DNA of 64,000 nt from Hymenoscyphus infarciens (Eukaryota; Ascomycota; Leotiomycetes; Helotiales; Helotiaceae): the NCBI GenBank assembly GCA_001414345.1, contig LLCB01000012.1, positions 310,001-374,000 of the forward strand. The letters are read 5' to 3'. Below are positions 47,884-60,441 of the stretch, piece by piece. The translations under genes and the position numbers were made by a program. The notes below the pieces were generated by a model. It saw only the letters and a list, made by a program, of their open reading frames with translations. It had not been told where the DNA came from and searched no databases. The first letter of the stretch is position 1. Each line of letters opens with the position of its first letter.

Positions 47884-48430
47884 TATAATAGCCTACTATT
47901 CTATATAGACGAGATTATATAGCGTATACCGTGTTATTATAGAACAAAGTTAAGTTAGATAAAGGATTATCTAATAATTCTCTACTTTTTAAGCGAGGAG
48001 TATAGTAGTTAAAGCCTTATACTCTTCTCTATAGTTCTAGAGAATCAAGTATCTATTTTAACTTCACTTTACTTATCTTATACTCTCGTTATAGCTTCTA
48101 TAATCGCTATACGTATATATAAGGTTTTAGTAGTTATTTTTTTATATTATCTAATTTAGAAAGGTTACGTACGTCTATACGTCTATCTAGACTTTTAGAC
48201 GTACTTCGTAGAGTTTAGGCTTTTATATTAGCTAATATATATTATTATTTAGTTTTATATCTCTTTAATATTATCTAATCTCTTATATATAGCTACCTAC
48301 TCTTCTAGAGTTAGAAAAGGCCTAGTTTATTATTTTCTTCTATATTAGAGCCTAGTATCTACGTATATTATTCTATTAAACGTACTCTTATATATCTCTT
48401 CTATAGTAGTATATATTTCGTACTATTTTA
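47884..48430 (+). mobile_element. Solo LTR with an internal 170-bp insert
   Basis: Plus-oriented LTR of the D/E family, starting TATAATAGCC and ending CGTACTATTTTA. It is flanked by TATAT at 47879-47883 and 48431-48435. Compared with the 356-365 bp copies it carries about 170 extra bases (about 47933-48106), bounded by TTATTATAGAA on the left and TTCTATAATCG on the right, an imperfect inverted pair. Confidence 0.65.
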
Positions 48431-48986
48431 TATATTAATAAGAAAGCTAAGAGTACTAATTTAAATAATATCGAAGATAAGAATATAGAACCTACGAGAG
48501 TAGTAGAAGTAGTAGAATCTATAGAAGATATACTACTATCTATTATATAACCTCTAAGTTCTAAAATTAAGCTATCTTTAAAATACTATTATTCTAATAC
48601 TCTACTACTATTACTATACTAAGTATCTATTATATCTATTTTTAAAGAAGCTCTATAAATACTACTCTAACTCTTACTAATACAGCCTACTAATATTATA
48701 TATACTAAGTATAGAGGACTTATAATTAAACGTTTCTCTAGTATATAAAGATATATTAAGAATAATAGTACTAAGTATCTACTTAGTATTAATCGATTAC
48801 TAAAAGTTAAAGTTAAGCCTAGTACTAATATACTTAAAAGACGAGATAAGAATATAAAGCGTAAACGACTTCTTATATATTTAAAAAAGTATACTAAGAG
48901 TTAACTAGACTAGCTAATAGATTTCTACTATATTCTAGATAACTATAACGATATAAATAATATAGATATAAAAAGAGATACTATAC

Positions 48987-49687
48987 TATAATAGCACGAA
49001 GTATATACTACTAGAGAAGAGGCATATAAGAGTGCGTTCGAGACGGGATTATATAACGGCACGAAATACACACTATAGGAGAAGAGGCATATGGGAGTGC
49101 GTTCGAGACTGAATAACGTGAGTAGATACTAGGCTCTGATACAGAAGAAAAGGAAAAACTATCCTTCTTCCGTACTGAGTATGAACATCTATATATAAGA
49201 GGTCGGAGACTACTAAGTCCTGACAAGAATGATAACCGAGTCCTTTCTAATACAGCTACTAAAACAACAAGGGCTTTGAAGCTAAACATGTAAGACCTTG
49301 AAGCGAAACATGTAACATCCGATCCTTACTCCCTTCGGCCCCTTCTATCTCATGAGTCGTAGGAGTATCGGCAGTCGTAGGGGTATCGGCAGTTTCACGA
49401 ATGCCGACAATTCAGGATGGCGTGCCATCACAGATAACGTATGTAAATACTAGGCACTGATACGGAAGAAAAGGATAAACTAGCCTTTTCTGACTCTAGG
49501 AGAGTAGGCTGCTATATACAAGAGGTTCGGACAAAAAGGTCCGAAACCGACCAACGTCATACGTCGGCTAATACAAAAGCCCGAACCTACGTAACCTTCC
49601 TAAAACAGACAATATAAGACAACAGCAGCCGAAACCTTATATGTGGCAGGTACTCCCAGCTATCCAGGATGATGGCATGCCGTCACA
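48987..49687 (-). mobile_element. Solo LTR (outer) containing another solo LTR
   Basis: The outer LTR consists of 48987-49051 and about 49438-49687, with exact target duplication TATAC at 48982-48986 and 49688-49692. It is hardly RIP-mutated on its right side (GCATGCCGTCACA end). It is the same LTR type as the nested element at 14045-16665. Confidence 0.8.
49052..49432 (-). mobile_element. Solo LTR (inner), nearly free of RIP
   Basis: 381 bp, the same length and type as the LTRs of gypsy copy 3, but with CA, TG and CG largely intact (ends CGTGCCATCACA). Flanks GATTA (49047-49051) and GATAA (49433-49437) differ by one base. It is the best template for this LTR's unmutated sequence. A 92-codon open frame across it (minus strand) is LTR sequence, not a gene. 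Confidence 0.8.
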
Positions 49688-50036
49688 TATACTAGGTGAC
49701 TTAAATATAGAAGGCGTCTTAGTATATACTATAGATATATAAGAAGAGAACGAAGTTAATATCTTAAACTAGCTTCTAGAAGGAATTTAATCAGTCTTCT
49801 TACTTATATATTCTTCTCTAACTTTTTATCCTTTAAAGGTTTTTAGCTAAAGGTTTATTAAAGTATATTAGTATATTAGTATTATAATCTAGAAGTGTTT
49901 AGATCTAGTAGAAGTGTTAAATATCTATATATATTATTCCTAAACCCTCTTATATATATATAAGTAGAAAGTATTCCTCTCTAGAATACTCTTCAAGTAA
50001 TATAATCATCTTAAACCTTATACTACCCTTTCAACA

Positions 50037-51156
50037 GTTTTTAGTTTCGTTTTAGAATTCGAAGTACTAGATAGTGAGGTAGGTTTCGGTGAAAAGAATC
50101 TCAGTTAAGTAGTGGGTTGTGATTGGTATCTGGAACTGAAATCTTATTAGACTCGATGTATGCTAAAACTACTAGTAAGACTTCTTTCTACCTTGTTTTA
50201 GTTGTAGTCTATAGTACTTAGCTAAAGCTATCGCCTCCTATGTTCTTTGCTAGCGACGGAGAGACCCAGAAGGTGCTAGTGGGGGCAGGATTATGCTGAA
50301 GAGATCTTTGAGTGGGTCCATGCTAGGGAGAGGGAACGAGGATGAAAGAAGGAATGTTATCGAAGTTCAAAGCGCGAAAATGAGCCGCGAAGGCGAGCTG
50401 CGGCCAAAGACAAACAAACAATGTAGGAGCAACGAGTAAGACGTTATTGGTCGCAAACGAGGATATGGAATGCAGTGGTGGATTTCAGCATAGAGGAGTC
50501 GCAGGAAGGTTCTCTGGCCACACACCATCAAAATTGACAACAAAAGAAGAAAAACGACAGGAACTGGTGTGGCGAATTGGGGGGTTGTTTTGGAAGGTGG
50601 TGAGAATCTGTTCCACAAGTTCGCTACGAACCAACAAAATCCCAAGGATTTTAAGCTGTAGATGCTGCTAGTGGGAAAGTATAACATGGTAGCGAAATTG
50701 GGCCAAGAACCACCCTCAGAATTAATACCAGCACACTCTTCGTCCGAATTGCGAGGTTCTGAACTTCCTTGACACAAGAATTCTCCGTGAAGTAAACTTG
50801 GAGTAGAACTGTAGGTATGTTCTACGCTTTTAAGATACGGAAGCTCCCCCAAATCGAACGCTCACTGGAGTTGGGGCTCTAAAAAGGTCGGGCGAGAGGA
50901 CGCCTAGAAAAATAGCACACCAATAAGCAAACCAAAAGAAGGCTCCAAACTAATTCGTGTTGCTGTTAAGCTTGTAACTCCAAAAAAAAAGACGAACGCC
51001 AAACTGACAGATTGCTTGCTGGGTATATTAAAATTCAACCTCGATCCCACCCTAGCTCCTAGAGTACATGAGACACTAAAACATGCAACGGGTATAGAAA
51101 ACAGTGCAAAGAACCAAAAGAATGAGAAATAGAAGAAAGAGAAATCAATGCTAACC
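50037..51156. other. Unmutated island flank, no supported gene
   Basis: Normal composition. It holds the 3' side of the gene ending at 51157. A 161-codon minus-strand frame at 50367-50852 has hydrophobic stretches (VVFLLLLSILMV) but no domain I recognise and no clear splice extension. It is opposed by another frame on the plus strand. I regard it as non-coding or 3' untranslated sequence. Confidence 0.4.
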
Positions 51157-52305
51157 CTATTCCGTCTCTACTTTAATAATCGATTCGGCTATTTTCCGAA
51201 ACTCAAGATTGAGAGATCGCAAGCTAGCGATTTCGCGTGCTGCTCTGTTAATGACGCCTTCGCACTTTTGCTTCCACTTTCGATGTAGAATTGCTTCACC
51301 TTTATCTGTCCAATAAACCTGTAAAGAAAATATAAGTGTGTCTATCCTTATCCAGATCTGGAACACTCACCTGTCCATGCTTTGCCAAAAAGATCGATTG
51401 TAGATCATCTATTTCATGCTTCACGGATATAACCAGGCTGGAAGATGGTAATGCCGACTGAGCAATTGATGGCTTAAAAATTGGTATCTCATCTCTTGAG
51501 ATTCCTAGCTTGGCCAAACCAAGTTTTATAGTCTCCTGGAAATGTTGTTTCTCTTCATCAAGAGCTTCGACGACGTTGGAAAGTGCAGAGTGGAGAATCT
51601 TGAACTTGCGAAGCTGCTTGAAACCTCCTTTATACTCCACTGCGGCGGCGACTGCAAGATTGAAAGGACCGAGGAGCTGCATTGCTTCAATAAAGATAGT
51701 TGGAGTATTTGTGACCCCAACCCGACGGCGGAATCGAATATACTGTGATGTTTCGAGGATAGTTGTGTGGCTTGTAGAGTGAGACTGATTTCGTGTCAAC
51801 CGCCCTAAGGATTCCAACCCACTCTCTTCATCCGAAATGATATCAGGGTTTAGCCGGACCACATGTGGATTGATTTTCCACCTCCAAGTTAGCAAAACAA
51901 TCATGACCCTGCGAAAGGCAAGTATCAATACAGGCAAAATTGAGACCACCACAAAAAAACTAGTTTGTTCTATGTCTTTTTCGTATGCATTCCATTCCGC
52001 GGTTCCGATTCCATAGGGGTTTCTAGCTGGAAGCCAAACACGCCTTGCAGCATGTATACGAGAAAAGGGCGGAGGGGGAAGGGGGTTCGTAAGAGCCCTA
52101 TCGCAGGACTTTGTTATGTTTTTGTTTGCATTCTACAAACATTAATCAGTCAAGTATTTTCAGTCTATGTGGGCGACAGGAGACTTACGGAGAGGGATTG
52201 GCAATATTCAAGGAAGTCTTTCTGCGCAGTCCAATCCCAATAAGGCTTCTGGGCTAGGAAAAACGCCAGCCCGCCGAGAATAGCAAGTATCGATGTTATC
52301 GTCAT
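51157..52305 (-). CDS. Unknown fungal protein with two hydrophobic segments, 3 exons
   Basis: Exons (minus) are 52305-52189, 52132-51371 and 51318-51157. Introns are 52188-52133 (GTAAGT..TAG) and 51370-51319 (GTGAGT..CAG), both phase 0, giving 346 residues. The first ATG in this frame starts a likely signal anchor (MTITSILAILGGLAFFLA, 1-18). A proline-rich stretch PLPPPPF lies near residue 57. A second hydrophobic run SFFVVVSILPVLILAF (about residues 100-115) is followed by basic residues RRVMIVLLTWRW. The rest is soluble with a helical region (about 190-230) and a charged C-terminus. I recognise no family, and a membrane protein with a cytosolic or lumenal tail fits. The frame stays open for about 60 codons upstream of the chosen ATG without another Met, so an upstream exon is possible. 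If so, the copia insertion at 52483 would lie in the gene. Confidence 0.65.
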
Positions 52306-52482
52306 CCAAAAACTATTCCGGTGGTAGAAAGGTGATGAATCGCGGCCATCAGCCCGGCTGGGCCTTTGGTGAGGGGTAGAAGCAGATTGCCCGGTCGGCT
52401 GTAATTGGATACTGTTGGTAGCATACGGGCTACATGAGTTGTGCTGAAATGGACGATGGCTGACGATATTTTGCCATATATA
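52306..52482 (-). promoter_or_regulatory. Upstream region of the unknown gene, cut short by copia
   Basis: Only 177 bp of original DNA separate the chosen ATG from the copia element. The pre-insertion upstream sequence continues at 60447. CCATTTCAG at about 52447-52455 (minus) would serve as a splice acceptor if an exon lies further upstream. Confidence 0.35.
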
Positions 52483-52612
52483 TGTTGAAAGGATAGTATG
52501 AGGTTCGATATAATTGTATTACTTAAGCAATTCTAGAGGGGAATTGCTCTCTACTTATATATAAGAGGGTTTAGAAAGACCTATATTACGTAATAGGTAT
52601 AGATGTTTAATA
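52483..52612 (-). repeat. 3' LTR of the copia element
   Basis: 130 bp, TGTTGAAAGG..GTTTAATA. The inner end is RIP-mutated and the outer end is not. Confidence 0.9.
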
Positions 52613-55600
52613 CTCCTACTCGATCTAAACACTCCTAGATTATAATACTAATATACTTCGATACTAATATACTTTAATAAACCTTTAGCTAAAAACCTTT
52701 AAAAGATAAAAAGCTAGAGAAGAATATATAAGTAAGAAGACTAATTAAAGTCCTTTAAGAAGTTGATTTAAGGTATTAACTTCGTCCTCTCCTTCTATAT
52801 CTATAGTATATACTAAGACGCCTCTTATAGTTAAGTTACCTAGTATAGTATCTCCTCTTATACTTATGTTATTTATATAGTTATAGTTATCTAGGATATA
52901 GTAGAAATCTATTAGCTAGTCTAGTTAATTCTTAATATACTCTCTTAAATATATAAGAAGTCGCTTACGCTTTACGTCCTTATCTCGTCCTTTAAGCGTG
53001 TTAGTACTAGGCTTAACTTTAACTTTAATTAATTAATTAATACTAAGTAGATACTTAGTACTATTAGTTTTAATACGCCTTTATATACTAGTAAAACGTT
53101 TAATTAAGAGTCCTCTATACTTAGTATATATAATATTAGTAGGCCTCGTTAGTAAGAGTTAGAATAGTATCTAAAAGGCTTCTTTAGAGGGTATAGTAGA
53201 TGCCTAGTATAGTAGAGGTAGTAGAGTATTAGAACGACGACGTTTTAGAGATAGCTTAATTTTAAGACTTTATATAGTAGGTGGTGATATATCTCTTATA
53301 GGTTCTACTACTTCTATTACTCCTATAGGTTCTACTACTCTTATAGGTTCTACTACTCCTATAGGTTCCACTGCTCTCATAGGTTCCACTGCTTCTATAG
53401 ATTCCACTACTTCTATAGCTTCTACTACTTCTATAGATTCCATATCCTCAGCTTCGATATCGTCTAAATTAGCACTCTTATATCTAGAGTAGTTGTTAAG
53501 AGCCTATTTACTCTTAGAGTCGTCCTAGGCTAGGTCTACTAGAATAGGTTTTCTTCTTTTTAAGAGCTTCTAAAGATAGAGATTAATAACTTTATTTATT
53601 AGTACTCTAATAAAAAGAGTATAGTTATAAGAGTTAATTCAAGTACTAAGAGTAACCTATTTAAAACTAGTAGCTTTAAGATAACTAGAACTCTAAAGCT
53701 ACTATTTAAAGTAGTTTTAGTTACTAGTAAGGTCTTAAATAAAGTAACTTAAAATAGCTAAACATCTTCTAACTAGGCTAGTATTACCTCTCTTACTAAT
53801 CTAAATATTAAGGTTTCTTATATCTCTATTCTTTTATAAATAGTTAATAAATTTTCTTTATATACTAAGTAGACTTATAAAAGGGATAATATTAGTATCT
53901 TAATACTCGACTTTAGCATTAACGTCTAGAATAAGAAGTCGTAGACCTATAAAGAGTTTTCGTTTAATAACTATAATCTAAGTATACTATAGTATAGTAA
54001 GGTATTATAACTAGTTTATTTTAACCTAGGTTTCTATCTAAGTAACTATAAGTATAATAATTATATCTTAGGACTTAATTTAGTCTAGACTAAAGATATA
54101 TAAGAAGTATTTAAATAAAAAGTAGTACTTATTTATATTATCTTACTAGTTTACCTTTTCCTACTTTATATAATAGATAATAAGGTATTATATAATCTAG
54201 TAGAGTAAGTATACTCTATTATAGATACTATTAATTTTAAATAAGTAATACTAGATATTATAACTAGTAGAGTTAGTCTTTAGACTTCTAGGTAATAAGA
54301 GTTTTAGGTATTAAGTATTAATATCTATAAAGTTAAAAAAGAGTTCTTTTAAGAGAGTAACAGCTTTTAACTTCTTAAGAGTTATATCTAGAGCGATTCT
54401 AGTATTTGACATTTTTTAAGTAGAGTAAGTATCTAAAGAGATAATTTATAGATAATAAAGAGAGTTAATTATAAGATGTTTTAGATATTAGGTATATATA
54501 AGTAGTTAGTATAGTAGCTAGAGCGCTAGGTAGCTGACTACGTAATACGAATTATTAGTCTTAGTAACATAATCTCCCTCTATAATTCGTGTTATATAGT
54601 TATATAACTTTTAAAAACTATAATAAAAAACGTTTTTTAAGTACTAGGTCTATTCTTTAGTATCTAAAGATATAATAGTATAAATATAAAGAGTATATTA
54701 TATAACCTTTCTTTATTTTCTTTAAAGTATTAGATATAGCTCTATAGTATTTTAAGTAAGTATAAAGTAATAGCGGTACTCTACTAAGCTTTTAGATACC
54801 TCTCTTCTTAATATCTATTAAGAATTAGAACTTTTTAAAAGTATTTCTAGGAAGGGGTTTTATAAGTCTATCTACTACTTACTCTTTTATACTAATAAAT
54901 ATAAGGTTTATATATTCTTTAGCTTATACTTCTCTAACCTTAGCATCTTAGGTAGTAATATATTTAATATAGTTATAATAGATAGAGTTTTTTTATAAGT
55001 ACTATAGCCTCTTAATTATTATAGAAGATTACTATAGTAACCCTTAGTTCAGTCTCTAAAATAAGCTAATCTAGGAGACGTTATAGCTAAATAGCTTTAT
55101 TTATAGTATTTATCTCCCTCTTAAGTTCTACTTTATATAAGAATAGTAAGACTATAGCTTATCTTTTAAATAACTATAAAATGGCGCCGCTACTAATATT
55201 AAAGAGGTATTTAGAAGTAGATTATCTAGTTTTATAATATCTAGCCTAGTTAGTATCTAAATAGCTTATAAGTCTCTTAAGCTTATCTTAAAATACTAAG
55301 TTATAGTTTATAGTACTCTTAAGATAACATATAATTTATTTTATTACTATCTAATATTTATTAGTTAGATTAAATAAGAATCTACTTATAATAGACATAA
55401 GGTAGACAATATCTAGTTAAGTACTAAATATAGTATATATAAGAGAACTAATAGTTAATTAGTATTATTATTTAAAAGGTTTAAAGCTTTTATAGTTTTT
55501 AGAAGTAGCTATAAGGTAATTATTAGCCTCTATTAGTATATAATATATCTTTATATTAAGTATGTTAAAATCTTATAGTATTTTCTTAATATAGGCTTAT

Positions 55601-55734
55601 TATTCTAAGTAAAGTATTTAACGTTCTCTATCTCAAGTTACTATTATACCTAGATAGTAAGCTACTAGACTAAGATCTAACATTTTAAAGCAAGTGTTTA
55701 ATACCTTTTTTACTTTATTAATTTCTTATATTAA

Positions 55735-55985
55735 TCCTCTAATAATAAGGAGGTTGTTAATATAGGCTATAATAATAATGTCTTTATAATAGAAGATACT
55801 AGTATCTATATTAAAAGGTTTAAAACCTAAGGTTTTTAAGAAATTATAGAGAGTATTATACTAGACTTTAGATACCTACTTTAGACTATAGAGTACCTTT
55901 TTAAGTTTATAGACTTTAGTATTATCTCTTTTACTATTAGGAAACTTTATATAGACTTCTTCTTTAATATTCTTATATAAGAATA
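55735..55985 (-). pseudogene. RIP-mutated copia reverse transcriptase region
   Basis: On the minus strand, about 55985-55925 reads KTIFLYKNIKEEVYIKFPNS, matching the copia signature around FLYG..EEIYM.QP. About 55785-55735 reads IIIIAYINNLLIIRG, the copia YVDDLLI strand with both Asp codons changed to Asn. Order and spacing fit a Ty1/copia Pol, upstream of RNase H. Stops elsewhere make it non-functional. Confidence 0.75.
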
Positions 55986-58900
55986 TAGTTTTTATATCTA
56001 TTTACTTAATCTCTTAGTTTAAAGTAGTAGCAATTATAAATATAAGTTTATAGCTTATAAGCTTTATAATAGTAGTAAAAGTTTTATTAAAGTTAATACT
56101 TTCTTCTTATTTAAAACTGTAAACTACTTAGTAAGCTTTATACTAAATAATCTAGTCTTTATTATCTATTTTAAGTTTATAGATCTATCTACTTATAAGG
56201 ACTCTTTAGTTTATAAGTCTTTTAACCTTCTCTTAGGTACTATTTTCCTTAATAGAATCAATCTTCTTATTTTTAGCTTCTATCTACTTTTAGGCTTTAG
56301 TATATATATAAGCCTATTTATAAGTTTAAGGCTTAAAAACGTTATTTTATATCTAAGCTAGTAATACTACTATAAAGTAAGTCTTATTAATCAGTTAATA
56401 GATAAAAGCGAATAGTAGTAAGTTAGATAGAAGTACTAGTTAAAAGCTATAGTCGTCTATATAGTCTACTATATTATCTAGTAAGGTTTTTAAACTACTA
56501 AGATTAAAGTTATTATTATTTATAAGAGGTTATAACTTCTAACGTACTTATAATCTTAATACTCTTATAGTAGTAGATATAACTAGATTATAGTATATAA
56601 TAATTATTAGCTTCAGTAGTAATAGTAAAGTAAGTAAGGGTATTACTTCTTTATTTTAATAAAGTACTAGGATATTATTTTCTAAATCATTAAATAGCTC
56701 TATAAATCTAGAGCTTTTAAGCTTAGGTAAAGGTAGTAAGTAGCTTAGTCTTAAGTATACTTATAGTTTCTTTATTTAACTCTTTTCTTTTAAAAGTATA
56801 GGTTTTTAATCTTTTATCTTCTATTAGTATATTCTACTAGTAGTTTATAACTTATATTTATAAGACTTCTTAATTAGTTTTATAACTACTTTAGTAGTAT
56901 TTATAATAGCTCTCTTAATTTTAAATATAAGGTTAACTTTAAAGTTAACTATCTTACTTTATTATTAATTAGAGTCTACTTTATTAAGTTATTAGTCTAG
57001 AGTAATCTTAGAAGTAGAGACTTTAAATACTAGTTCTTTCTCTTATAAGTCGACTTATATTTTATTAATATAAATATTATTAGCTTAAACGATTTTCTTA
57101 TTAATAGTCTAGATCTACTTAATATAATCTCTCTTATAGTTTATTAAGTGTCTAGAAAAGATTTAAGCCTCTTTAGACTTACTCTTTTTAAGCTTATTTT
57201 TAAGAACTATATATTATAACCTTATAATTCTTAAATAATTAATATAAGAGTATAAGCTAGTAATAGCTTTGAAAAAGGAAATTTTAATAGCTATATAAAT
57301 ACATCTTTAATAAAGATAGATAGAGGTTTATAATAATTTAAGCTAAAGGTAGTTAGTGTAAAAGTTAAGATAGTGCCTTTTTATTATCTTTACTATCTAT
57401 TATAAGGTTTAGCCTAGGCGTTTAGTAGCTCTATTTATCTTAGAATTATTTAAGATTATAGTTTTAAATATAATACCTTCTTTTTTAAGATATTTATTAA
57501 GAGTAGTACTAATGTATTTACCTCTATTATTACTATAAATATAATAGATCTATTATTTAAAATACTTATAAGTAGCCTTATATTTCTTAAAATAGGCTAA
57601 TATATTACTTTTATATTTTATATTATAGGCTTCTATATCTTTTATTTTATTATAGTAAAAGTATATCTAATATTAAAAACTAAATAGTCTAGGTTTTAGA
57701 GGTTCTATAACGTCTATATATACTAATTCTATAAAGTAACGTCTAAGCTCTATATAACCTAAATAAGGAACTGATTTCATACGCTCTTCTATATAAGTAG
57801 TATAGATATAGCCTTCTATATATATCTTTTTATCTATATTATAAGATCTTTTATAAAGTATCTTAATTACTTTATTACTTATATGTTCTAAGCAAGTATA
57901 CTAAGTTATATTTACTAGCTTATTAGTATAAGTAATCTAGGCTTTAGCTAATATTTTAGAGTATAAGCAAGAGCGTAGTAAGAGCTTATATTAGCTTAGG
58001 AGTACTAGAAGTCCTTTATATCTTATAAGCTAAATTATAATACTAGAAAGAGTTTCTAGTATTAACATCTAGAGGTTGCCTTTAATAGTAAGTTTATAAA
58101 CGTATAGAGTCTTAGTATTTAGCAAAGTCTAAATATACTTATATATTTTCTATAAGTCTACTTAAAGCCTCTTATTTAATAGCTATAAAAAGGAAAGAAG
58201 GTTAGCTTCTAGAGTAGAGTAGTAGAGTATATTAAAGAGTAGTAGTATTTATAATCTAGTTTCTATTTCTATAACTAACTTTACTATTCTTTTAGAAATA
58301 ATAAGTAATTATATTCTACTAATACCTACTACTGTTTATAGTTTATTAGAGTTTAAAGGCTCTATATTTATAAAGAGTAACTTTTAGTAATAGATAGATT
58401 TAGAGTATCTACTATTAATAATCTATTTTTATAATAAGGATTTAAGTATTAAGGCTCTTAGTACTTTAAGGTTTAATATAAGGTATACTATCTAGGCCTA
58501 ATAAGAAATAGAGTAGTAGTTAGCTTTATTATTTTAGTTAATAACTAATAGTCTTATAAATACTATAGTAGTAGTCTTAGTATTCTCATCTTTTAACTTC
58601 TTTTTTCAATTCTAGATATTACCTTAAAAGCGAGGACGCTTCTTATGTTCAGTAGCTTTTATAGCCGCCTTATTAGCTATTCGCTTATTATAAGCTAGCT
58701 TTAAATAAGAATATTTCTTAATATAGTTTGCTTTCAAATAATATATTTTACTATAGTATATATATTTTAGTATTTTATTAGTTCTAGATTATTTATAAGC
58801 AAGTATATCTATTATTATATTATTAGTATCTATAGTTATATACTATTCCTTCTTTTAGACTACTATTATAAGTTTACTAATAAATATAATATAGCTAGTA

Positions 58901-60297
58901 TTATTAACGTAGTTATAAGTCTAGGCCTAATGTCTTTTAAAGGTATTATATACTAGAGTAAGGCTAAATATATAGAGTTAGCTAAACTAAGAATCTTTAA
59001 GTTTAATATCTAGTAAGATAAGTAAAAGCTTATGATTAATCTAAAGAAACTAAGAGTTATACTCTTAGATAGAGACAAAGATATTAAGCTATAAGGATAA
59101 GAGCTCGTCTATAAGTTGATTAAATTATACTAATTCTTTAAGCTAAAATCTATTCTTAAGTTTTATAAAGAGTTATAAGATATTATTACTATTATTCTTA
59201 ATATAGTTCTTAGCTAGGAAGCTATATTTACTACATATTATATAAGATCTAACGTTTAAGAATTTAACTTATTCTTTATCCTTCTTTCTATATTCTTTCT
59301 TCTTAGCTACTATTAGCTCTAAGATAGTAGCTTATCTAAGACCTATAACTTATATTATTAGGAAAGTATCTAGTTACTACTTCTTATAGGTAATAAGCTA
59401 CTTATAGTAGTAGTCTTTAATATAGAGGCTATTAATAACTTATCTTTCCTATTTAGTCTAGTTAGCTTCATTAAGCTCTTAGATATTATTCTAAGTTTAA
59501 TTTTTAATAGATATAATTAAGAAGAACTAGATAAGCTAGGAGTAGAGGAGATAGAAGTAATAGATAAAGGTTCTTTAGCGTAGAGTCTAAAGATGTTTAT
59601 AAGACTTAGAAGAGAAAGAAGTTCGTTTTCTAATAAGAATAATTTAATAGTATTAGAGCTAGTATTAGTTTCGAATTCGGTTTTAGATTTAGATTCTAAG
59701 AGTATATAGTCGGAGTTTTTAAGTAGGTCGTCTTTATAGAAGTGTTTAAGATAAGTTTAAAGAAGAGTTTAAGTATAATAAGGAAAAAGATTAAGCCTAA
59801 AATATAATATAAATAAGTATTATCTTATCTTCTTTATTATTTAATAGGTTAAGAAGCGTCTTTTTAAAGCTACTCCTAGCCTTTCTTAACTTATACTAAA
59901 TTAGCTATTAGTAATCTTCTAAGATCTTATTTCTTTTAATATATTTATTTCAAAATTTTCACTTATATTAATATAATTTTATAAGCTGTCTAGGTAATAT
60001 ATTAAGAGGTTAGTGTTTTTTAACTTCTTTAAGGTTATTAAGTTTTTTACTACTAGGGAGCTATATAGGCTAGGTTAAGGGTCGACTTAGTATTTTAGTA
60101 CTTAGATACCTTAGCACTTTTATTATAACACATGTTAAGATAAATTAGAAGTAGTAATACTAGGTATAATAGATATAAGAGATCCTATTTTTAAATTATA
60201 ATAACTTATATATCTATTAGTAGAATATACTTATACTAAGTTAAGGAATTATTTAAAGACTTAGTAGTAATTTAATTAATAAGTCTAGAGTAGAATT

Positions 60298-60311
60298 CCA
60301 GGCTTATAACC
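60298..60311 (-). other. Primer-binding site of the copia element
   Basis: On the minus strand GGTTATAAGCCTGG directly follows the 5' LTR. GGTTATGAGCC, one RIP change away, is complementary to the anticodon arm of initiator tRNA-Met. Confidence 0.6.
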
Positions 60312-60441
60312 TATTAAAAGAATAGTATAAGGTTCAATATAATTATATTACTTAAGCAATTTTAGAGGAGAATTGCTCTCTACTTATATACAAGAGGGTT
60401 TAGGAAGACCCACATCACGTAACAGGTACGGATGTTCAACA
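60312..60441 (-). repeat. 5' LTR of the copia element
   Basis: 130 bp, the partner of 52483-52612. Here the inner end (TATTAAAAG) is mutated and the outer end (GTTCAACA) is intact. Confidence 0.9.

Larger units (their letters stand above)
48431..50036 (+). mobile_element. 3' remnant of a second copia-type element
   Basis: The sequence matches, in opposite orientation, the left third of the 52-60 kb copia element (for example GAGATACTATAC/TAGGTGACTTAA against the complement of 52830-52865). It ends in an LTR at 49915-50036 (122 bp, TGTTAAATATC..TTTCAACA) preceded by GATCTAGTAGAAG, the polypurine tract. It is interrupted by solo LTRs at 48987-49687. The 5' part is lost. It borders the GC-balanced island that starts at 50037. 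Confidence 0.75.
52483..60441 (-). mobile_element. Copia-type LTR retrotransposon with target duplication
   Basis: A 7959-bp element with 130-bp LTRs at 52483-52612 and 60312-60441, outer ends TGTTGA and TCAACA. Exact target duplication ATATA lies at 52478-52482 and 60442-60446. The primer-binding site (60298-60311) beside the right LTR and a purine tract (complement of 52613-52630) beside the left LTR give minus orientation. Copia-type reverse-transcriptase landmarks lie at about 55735-55985. Frames are broken by many TAA/TAG stops. The outermost LTR bases and a few internal patches escaped RIP. It separates two minus-strand genes whose ends were once about 300 bp apart. Confidence 0.92.

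Noticed and set aside
49011..49289. 92-codon minus-strand frame
   Set aside because: It lies inside the solo LTRs at 48987-49687.
50367..50852. 161-codon minus-strand frame with hydrophobic stretches
   Set aside because: No family resemblance, no good splice partners, and a competing frame on the other strand. Kept only as a note in the flank entry.
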